Source: Kineosporia corallincola
GTDB lineage: Bacteria; Actinomycetota; Actinomycetes; Actinomycetales; Kineosporiaceae
Assembly (NCBI RefSeq): GCF_018499875.1
Contig: NZ_JAHBAY010000010.1
Span: forward strand, 186,001 to 250,000
Direction of reading: 5' to 3'
Length of the DNA stretch: 64,000 nt
Shown: positions 58,768-64,000 of the stretch, piece by piece
Position numbering within the stretch: position 1 is the stretch's first letter
Layout of the letters: each line of letters starts with the position of its first letter
The notes under the pieces: model-generated
Database searches by the model: none
What the model was told of the DNA's origin: nothing
The model's input: the letters and a program-made list of their open reading frames with translations, nothing else
Made by a program: the position numbers and the translations under genes

Positions 58768-59412
58768 TCAGCGGGCGGGTGAGGCCACCGGCCGGTCGCT
58801 CATGCCCGGCACCCAGCCCTGCTCCAGGTAGAGCACGTAACTGGCCACCGCCGGCACCTCGACCCGCAGGCGTCCCGGCTCGAGCATGAGTTCCTCGGTG
58901 GCCAGCAGCGCACCCGAGGTCTCGTCGAAAATCAGGGTGAGGCGCCGTTTCGGGCCGAACGAGAAGTCGAACGCGTGGCCCACACCGGGCCGCCCGGCGC
59001 GGTCGGTGACCTCGCCCGTGCGCATCAGGTCGGGCTGCGCGGTGAGCACCTCGAAGAACGCGCGGGCCAGGGCGGGCGGGACGGCCTGGTTGTGCAGACG
59101 CTGCACCGAGGCGATCAGCACCAGCGTCTCGGGCACGCCACGGCTGGCCGCGGGAGCGTCTTTCAGCAGGTAGGCGCGCAGACCGGGGACGTCGGTGGGC
59201 AGCCCGGGTGCCCACTCCACGCCGGAGCCACGGTTGGAGTGCTCGGCCGTCGGGCTGTCGGGCCGCTGTTCCAGGATGCGCACCCGGCCGTCGGCGGCAC
59301 TCCAGTACTCGTTCTCCTCCTCGCGGAGGGCGGCGGCACCACGCCCGTTCTCGACGATCACGTTGAGGTGCCATTCGCGGGTACGGAGGTAGCTGATCTG
59401 GTCGGCGGTCAC
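58768..59412 (-). CDS. Hypothetical protein, resembling the C-terminal part of CU044_5270-type proteins
   Basis: 214 residues with no signal or membrane segment. The second half (ARAFFEVLTAQPDLMRTGEVTDRAGRPGVGHAFDF, then RRLTLIFDETSGALLATEE) resembles proteins often encoded beside extracytoplasmic sigma factors, but no sigma gene is near and the usual membrane anchor is missing. Function unknown. The GTG at 59412 follows a TAGGGT box by 8 nt. It ends 21 bases before the metallophosphoesterase start, so the two may be co-transcribed. Confidence 0.6.
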   Translation of the reverse strand: MTADQISYLRTREWHLNVIVENGRGAAALREEENEYWSAADGRVRILEQRPDSPTAEHSNRGSGVEWAPGLPTDVPGLRAYLLKDAPAASRGVPETLVLIASVQRLHNQAVPPALARAFFEVLTAQPDLMRTGEVTDRAGRPGVGHAFDFSFGPKRRLTLIFDETSGALLATEELMLEPGRLRVEVPAVASYVLYLEQGWVPGMSDRPVASPAR

Positions 59413-59493
59413 AAGAGAGAACCCTAAACGGGCGCGGGCCCACCCGGGCACACCTGTGGACGACGCCGGGCCGTGACGGCCCGGCGTCGTCCA

Positions 59494-60177
59494 CTAGTTC
59501 TGGATGTTGGTGAGTGCGCTCAGCCGGGCGGACACGTTGAACCCGGCCTGCACCGCGGCCTCCGACACCTCGGCGAGGCGGGAGATCGACAGCGCCGCCG
59601 TGGTGGCCTCCGGCACGATCCAGATCCGGTCGATCGGCAGCTCGTGCAGCTTCGCGATCTGGAGGGCGGACTCGATGTCACTGAGATCCCGCACGGCGAA
59701 GGAGAAGTCGATGTCGAACTGCTGGGCGCACCGGCCCCAGGCGATCAGCGCGTCACGGTTGATGCGGGTCCACGCCGGGTCGCCGGAGTGGGAGAGCTTG
59801 GGCGAGACGGTGACCCAGCTGACCCGGTTCAGCGTGAGCTCGGTGGGTGGGAAAGTGCCGTTGGTCTCCAGCCCGATCTCGTAACCGCCCAGCAGCTCCA
59901 GGAACTGGGGCCAGGCCGGGGAGGTCTGCTGCTGGAGGGGCTCGCCGCCGCTGATCACGATCAGCGGGGTGTTGGCCGAGCGGGCGGTCTCGGCGATCTC
60001 CTCGATCTTCCAGTACCCGACCTCGCGGGCGAGGTCGAAGCGTGACGTGTCCCAGGTGAAGGCCGAGTCGCACCACGAACAGGACAGGTTGCAGCCGCCC
60101 ATCTGGACGACGACACAACGACGGCCGGCGGAACGGCCCTGGGCATGAACGGTTGGTCCGACGACACCGGCGACCAC
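59494..60177 (-). CDS. queE: 7-carboxy-7-deazaguanine synthase-like radical SAM protein
   Basis: 227 residues from the GTG. QueE makes the 7-deazaguanine base used for queuosine and related compounds. The radical SAM motif CNLSCSWC gives Cys29, Cys33 and Cys36; SAGRRCVVVQMGG, SGGEPLQQQ and GLETNGTFPP match the family. The GPTVQGEG consensus is GPTVHAQG here, an unusual change near the substrate site. The frame continues upstream without ATG, GTG or TTG to an ATC at 60231-60229 that has a perfect AGGAGG 6 nt before it, so the true start may be there. No other queuosine genes are adjacent. Confidence 0.8.
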   Translation of the reverse strand: MVAGVVGPTVHAQGRSAGRRCVVVQMGGCNLSCSWCDSAFTWDTSRFDLAREVGYWKIEEIAETARSANTPLIVISGGEPLQQQTSPAWPQFLELLGGYEIGLETNGTFPPTELTLNRVSWVTVSPKLSHSGDPAWTRINRDALIAWGRCAQQFDIDFSFAVRDLSDIESALQIAKLHELPIDRIWIVPEATTAALSISRLAEVSEAAVQAGFNVSARLSALTNIQN

Positions 60178-60400
60178 GAGTGATGGACGTGCGCGGACCG
60201 CAGTCAGCGGATATTCGCTGGCGGTACTGATGGTGACCCTCCTGTGACGATGCGGCCCTCCTGCCCCGCATCATCACATGTGTAAGGGGTGCTTAACACG
60301 GGGTTGCGGAAAATTCTGCCGCAATCCTTGATCCACGTCCCAAATGCTCAGATCCGTTCATGCGAACAGATTTTCAGCATCATGGTGCGTGTCGACGCGA

Positions 60401-61060
60401 TCACGATCCGTGATCGTTCTGGGCCGTTCGTGCCGCCCGCGGCGTGGCCGTCAGGTCCGGGATCCAGCCCGGCGAGGCCACCCAGGCCGCCAGCACCGAC
60501 CGGCCGAGGGTCTCGGCGATCTTCTCCGGGCCCCAGCGCAGCGTCTCGGACAGGTCGACGATCACCCGCTCGTCGAACGTCGTGATCCAGATCAGCACCG
60601 AGTAGCGCAGGTCGACGTCGGGCAGCTCGCCGTGTTCCACCAGGCGGCGCACCACCGCGGTCAGGGTGCTGTCCAGGTCGCCCAGCAACGGGTCGTCGCC
60701 GTCGCGGATGCGCTCCAGGTAGCCCCGGGCGCTGCGGATGTGGGTGGCGGCCCGGCCCCAGGACATCGCGCTGAGCACCCACTCCCGGCAGGTCACCTCG
60801 AACGCGCGCAGCGGGTCGGCGGTGTCGCGGGTGGCGTGCAGCCGTGCCAGCAGCACGTTCTGGGTGCGCCGGTAGAACCCGTCGTAGACGGCGTGCACGT
60901 CGTCGAAGTGCCGGTAGGTGGTGGCGGTCGAGACTCCCGAGCGCCGGGCCAGATCGGGCAGCGTGAACGCCAGGCCGCGCTCGCGCAGCAGCTCGCCCGC
61001 GGCGTCCAGCAGTTTCTGCCGGGTGCGATGCGTGTCGGCCCGGAGGTTGTCGCCTGCCAT
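60401..61060 (-). CDS. TetR/AcrR family regulator
   Basis: 219 residues. An amino-terminal TetR helix-turn-helix (about 12-58; RQKLLDAAGELLRERGLAFTLPDLARRSGVSTATTYRHFDD) is followed by a helical ligand domain. The ATG at 61060 is six codons inside the longest frame; either may be used. It is divergent from the FMN oxidase gene, with a perfect 28-base palindrome in the gap, so it most likely represses that gene and itself. Confidence 0.88.
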   Translation of the reverse strand: MAGDNLRADTHRTRQKLLDAAGELLRERGLAFTLPDLARRSGVSTATTYRHFDDVHAVYDGFYRRTQNVLLARLHATRDTADPLRAFEVTCREWVLSAMSWGRAATHIRSARGYLERIRDGDDPLLGDLDSTLTAVVRRLVEHGELPDVDLRYSVLIWITTFDERVIVDLSETLRWGPEKIAETLGRSVLAAWVASPGWIPDLTATPRAARTAQNDHGS

Positions 61061-61168
61061 CGCTGTCAATCTTCCCACCCCTCGCCGGTGCGGATGTCCT
61101 GGGCGTTAAGCCGGATGAAGATGCGAAAAAGTTCTCGTCTCACGGGGTATTTGACCGGATTTTCTGCT

Positions 61169-61196
61169 TAGAGTTGAGAACATCTTCTCAACTCTA
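61169..61196. promoter_or_regulatory. Perfect palindromic operator
   Basis: 12-bp arms TAGAGTTGAGAA (61169-61180) and TTCTCAACTCTA (61185-61196) around CATC. It lies 8 bases before the oxidase start codon and downstream of a TTGACC -35-like element (61151-61156), so it would cover the -10. It is the obvious TetR target. Confidence 0.75.
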
Positions 61197-61203
61197 CTGA
61201 GGG

Positions 61204-62325
61204 ATGCTGGTGTCGATGGTCGCCTTCAAATCGGTCTCCACCCCCGAGATGTCCACGCTCTCGCAGATCCGCCTCACCGCGCTTTCCCGGCTGGCCCCCG
61301 AGGTCGCCGACTTTCTCGAGGGCGGCGCCGGCGACGAGGGCACCCTGACCGCCAACCGGGCCGCCTTCTCCCGCTGGGGTTTCCGGCAGCGGGTGATGAG
61401 CGGCCTCGACGTCCCCGACCTGTCCACCAGCCTGCTCGGCACCGACCTGGCGATGCCGGTGCTGACCTCGCCGTTCGGTGCCGACGGGCTGTTCCACCCG
61501 GACGGCCAGAAGGCGGTGGCCCGGGCCGCGCTGGCGGCCGGCATCGCCCTCGTCGTGCCGGAGGCGGGCACCCATTCCCTCGAGGACGTCGTCCAGGCCG
61601 CGCCGAAGGCCGCGCGGATCGCGCAGCTGCACCCGATGGGGCCCGAGCAGAACTTTCTGCGCATGCTGCGGCGGATCGAGGACGCCGGGTGCCAGGCGAT
61701 CTGCCTGACCGTCGACTGCCCGACCGGCGGATGGCGGGAACGGGTGCTGCGCAACGCCTTCGACCTGGACGCCCGGTTCGTCGGCGGCAACTACCCGGAC
61801 GACGGGCAGACCCGGCTGATCGAGGTGTTCGGCCAGCTGTTCGAGCGCTCGGCCGTGGTCTGGTCGTGGGAACGGCTCGCGTCGCTGATGGCCCACACCC
61901 ACCTGCCCTGGATCGCCAAGGGCATCATGACCGCCGACGACGCGCTCGCCGCCGAGGCGGCCGGGGCCGCCGCCGTCTACGTCTCCAACCACGGTGGGCG
62001 CCAGCTCGACGGGGTGCCCGCCGCGCTGGACGCCCTGGTCGAGGTGGCCCGCGCCGTGGACGGCCGGCTGCCGGTGCTGTTCGACAGCGGGGTGCGGCGC
62101 GGGGCCGACGTGGTCAAGGCCCTGGCCCTGGGCGCGGACGTGGTGGTGATCGGCCGGCTCGCCGCCTACGGGCTGACCGCCGGCGGGCAGGCCGGGGTGG
62201 AGCGGGTGCTGTCGTTGCTGCACGACGAGATCCGCACGGTGCTGACCCTGCTCGGGCACGGCGGGGTGCGGGATCTGGGGCCGGGTGCCCTGGTGCGGCT
62301 GGACGGCACGGATACGCCGATGTGA
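61204..62325 (+). CDS. FMN-dependent alpha-hydroxy acid oxidase/dehydrogenase
   Basis: 373 residues. Relatives oxidise lactate, glycolate or mandelate. Signatures are YGAAG-like FLEGGAGDEGTL near the start, PFGADGLFHPDG, WIAKGIMTADDA (FMN Lys), the catalytic SNHGGRQLDG with active-site His, and DSGVRRGADVVKALALGA. The start is ATG 61204, with an ATG four codons later also possible. Control by the divergent TetR gene is indicated by the palindrome upstream. The substrate is not deducible. Confidence 0.88.
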   Translation: MLVSMVAFKSVSTPEMSTLSQIRLTALSRLAPEVADFLEGGAGDEGTLTANRAAFSRWGFRQRVMSGLDVPDLSTSLLGTDLAMPVLTSPFGADGLFHPDGQKAVARAALAAGIALVVPEAGTHSLEDVVQAAPKAARIAQLHPMGPEQNFLRMLRRIEDAGCQAICLTVDCPTGGWRERVLRNAFDLDARFVGGNYPDDGQTRLIEVFGQLFERSAVVWSWERLASLMAHTHLPWIAKGIMTADDALAAEAAGAAAVYVSNHGGRQLDGVPAALDALVEVARAVDGRLPVLFDSGVRRGADVVKALALGADVVVIGRLAAYGLTAGGQAGVERVLSLLHDEIRTVLTLLGHGGVRDLGPGALVRLDGTDTPM

Positions 62326-62326
62326 C

Positions 62327-62345
62327 AACCCTCGCACGGAGGGTT
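62327..62345 (+). terminator. Small hairpin after the FMN oxidase
   Basis: 7-bp stem (AACCCTC / GAGGGTT) with a 5-base loop immediately after the stop; weak and without a T-run. Confidence 0.4.
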
Positions 62346-62444
62346 ACCGGATGATGTCCGATATGGGAGTATTTCGCGCGTCGCGGTGTCGTCCTCCGGC
62401 TGCAAGGAAGCAGCGCCGCCGCCGCGACGAGGCGGAGGTGCCCC

Positions 62445-64000
62445 ATGAGTTCCGGAAAGCGTCACAGGCTCCGGGCCCGGCTCGGAATCGTCGCCCCCCT
62501 GGCCGGTTTCGCCCTGGTCCTCGCTCCGCTCGGGGCCGCCCGGGCCGACTCGGGCGCCCCCTACCTCGACCCGGACCGGCCGGTGCGGGCCCGGGTGGCC
62601 GATCTTCTCGGCCGGATGACGCTGGCCGAGAAGATCGGCCAGATGACCCAGGGTGAGCGGGCCCCGCTGACCACCGACACCGGGGCGGTGACGGAACTCG
62701 GCCTGGGATCGGTACTCTCCGGCGGCGGCTCGGTGCCCACCCCGAACACCCCGCAGGCCTGGGCGGACATGGTGGACGGCTTCCAGAAGGAGGCGCTCGC
62801 CACCCGGCTGAAGATCCCGATGATCTACGGCGTGGACTCGGTGCACGGCAACGGGAACCTGCTCGGGGCGACCATTTTTCCGCACAACATCGGGCTCGGG
62901 GCCAGCCGTGACCCGGCCCTGGTGCGCCAGGCCGCGCAGGTCACCGCCGCCGAGACCCGGGCCACCGGCGTCCCCTGGGTCTTCGCGCCCTGCCTGTGCG
63001 TCACCCGCGACTCGCGCTGGGGTCGCGGCTACGAGAGCTTCGGCGAGACACCGGAACTGGTCACCGCGATGACCACCGCGATCGACGGCTTCCAGGGCAC
63101 CCGCACGGCCGACCTGAAGCAGGCGGACCGGGTGCTGGCGACCGCCAAGCACTTCGCCGGTGACGGCGACACGGTCTACGGCACGGGCAGCGGCGAGTAC
63201 CCGATCGACCAGGGTGTGACGCGGACCAGCCGGGCGCGGTTCGCGCAGATCGACCTGGCGCCCTTCGTCTCGGCGGTGAAGCAGCGCGACGTCGGTTCGG
63301 TGATGCCGTCGTACTCCAGCGTGGACTGGACCGACGACGGGCTCGGGAACCCGGTGAAGATGCATGCCCACCAGGAACTCCTGACCGGGTGGCTGAAGCA
63401 GAAGACCGGCTTCGACGGGTTCGTGATCAGCGACTACAACGCGATCGACCAGCTGCCGGGAACTTTCGCCGAGCAGGTGACGGCGAGCGTGAACGCCGGT
63501 GTGGACATGTTCATGGAACCCAGCCGCTACCGGGAGTTCGTGACCACACTGACCGCCGAGGTGGAGGCCGGCCGGGTGAAGCGCTCGCGCATCGACGACG
63601 CGGTCTCGCGCATCCTGACCAAGAAGTTCGAGCTCGGCCTGTTCGAGAACCCGTACGCCGACCGGAGCGGCATCGCGGACATCGGCTCGGCGCAGCACCG
63701 CGCCGTCGCCCGCCGGGCCGTGGCGCAGTCCCAGGTGCTGCTGAAGAACAGCGGAAACCTGCTGCCGCTGAAGAAGAACGCGAAGGTGTACGTGGCCGGG
63801 CGCAATGCCGACGACATCGGCAACCAGGCCGGCGGCTGGACGCTGACCTGGCAGGGCTTCTCCGGCAACGAGAACCAGCAGCCGGGTACCACGGTGCTGG
63901 AGGGGATCCGGGAGGTCGCGCCGAAGGCCGAGGTGACCTACAGCGAGGACGGCACCGCGCCGGCGGCCGGGAGCGACGTGGCGGTGGTCGTGGTCGGTGA
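62445..64000 (+). CDS. Secreted GH3 family glycosidase, 5' part
   Basis: 518 codons visible; the gene runs off the window end. A signal peptide (about 1-34, ending near GAARA) indicates export. GH3 enzymes are exo-acting beta-glycosidases; the order (PYLDPDRPVRARVADLLGRMTLAEKIGQMTQ, GVDSVHGNGNLLGATIFPHNIGLGA, nucleophile Asp330 in GFVISDYNAID) resembles exo-beta-glucanases. The carboxy-terminal sandwich domain has begun (AQSQVLLKNSGNLLPL). GGAGGTG precedes the ATG. Together with the GH92 gene it points to polysaccharide use. Confidence 0.9.
   Translation, partial: MSSGKRHRLRARLGIVAPLAGFALVLAPLGAARADSGAPYLDPDRPVRARVADLLGRMTLAEKIGQMTQGERAPLTTDTGAVTELGLGSVLSGGGSVPTPNTPQAWADMVDGFQKEALATRLKIPMIYGVDSVHGNGNLLGATIFPHNIGLGASRDPALVRQAAQVTAAETRATGVPWVFAPCLCVTRDSRWGRGYESFGETPELVTAMTTAIDGFQGTRTADLKQADRVLATAKHFAGDGDTVYGTGSGEYPIDQGVTRTSRARFAQIDLAPFVSAVKQRDVGSVMPSYSSVDWTDDGLGNPVKMHAHQELLTGWLKQKTGFDGFVISDYNAIDQLPGTFAEQVTASVNAGVDMFMEPSRYREFVTTLTAEVEAGRVKRSRIDDAVSRILTKKFELGLFENPYADRSGIADIGSAQHRAVARRAVAQSQVLLKNSGNLLPLKKNAKVYVAGRNADDIGNQAGGWTLTWQGFSGNENQQPGTTVLEGIREVAPKAEVTYSEDGTAPAAGSDVAVVVVG

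Noticed and set aside
63389-64000. Plus-strand frame of 203 codons at the window end
   Set aside because: It is out of frame with the GH3 gene, which is open through the window end with all family motifs.

Overview
The window is chromosomal DNA of a high-GC Gram-positive bacterium (Actinomycetota). The evidence is a complete Pup-proteasome locus, RbpA, an FxsA/Ppm/Lnt cell-envelope locus, very high GC with many GTG starts, and a geosmin synthase. A sporulating soil genus of the Kineosporiaceae/Streptomyces sort is plausible, but this is inference; no rRNA or tRNA gene is visible to settle it.

Layout. 1-14.3 kb is the pupylation-proteasome locus: partial trmI, ARC/Mpa ATPase, a DUF3054 membrane protein, dop (preceded by a tiny leader ORF), pup, prcB, prcA, pafA, two FKBP isomerases, a DUF3866 protein, and pafB-pafC. 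14.3-19.3 kb holds a zinc-ribbon protein, a one-helix membrane protein, tatA, tatC and the Ski2-like helicase helY. 19.3-21.3 kb holds a pRiA4b ORF-3-like gene and repeat-rich intergenic DNA, including a strongly G-quadruplex-prone array. 21.3-24.6 kb carries half of a beta-lysine degradation pathway (kdd, kamA, Lrp regulator). 24.7-33.5 kb is a mixed stretch: 5'-3' exonuclease, lipoprotein, secreted GH92 mannosidase, a membrane protein with a winged-helix regulator, a histidine phosphatase and an amidohydrolase.

The most interesting region is 33.6-40.9 kb. A two-domain geosmin synthase is divergent from an operon of two different family 2B (cyclic-nucleotide-binding-domain) encapsulin shell proteins, a polyprenyl diphosphate synthase and the MEP-pathway enzyme IspH. 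Together this reads as a protein nanocompartment for terpenoid synthesis, with supply of IPP/DMAPP, prenyl chain building and cyclisation encoded side by side. Directly downstream, kamD-kamE-kal supply the other half of the lysine pathway; kce, the cleavage enzyme, is not in the window.

44-64 kb holds lnt, ppm1, fxsA, rbpA (with a SigR-type promoter), an M15 peptidase, a glycolate/glyoxylate group (malate synthase G, AraC-type regulator, permease, GlcD-type oxidase), an HTH_42 protein, a metallophosphoesterase, a QueE-like radical SAM protein, a TetR regulator with a perfect palindromic operator before an FMN 2-hydroxyacid oxidase, and a secreted GH3 glycosidase cut by the window end.

Two genome-wide habits show through: many genes have a TANNNT box ending 6-8 nt before the start codon (leaderless transcripts), and several gene ends carry a GC-rich hairpin followed by a sense-oriented GAGGACGACGAG-type motif.
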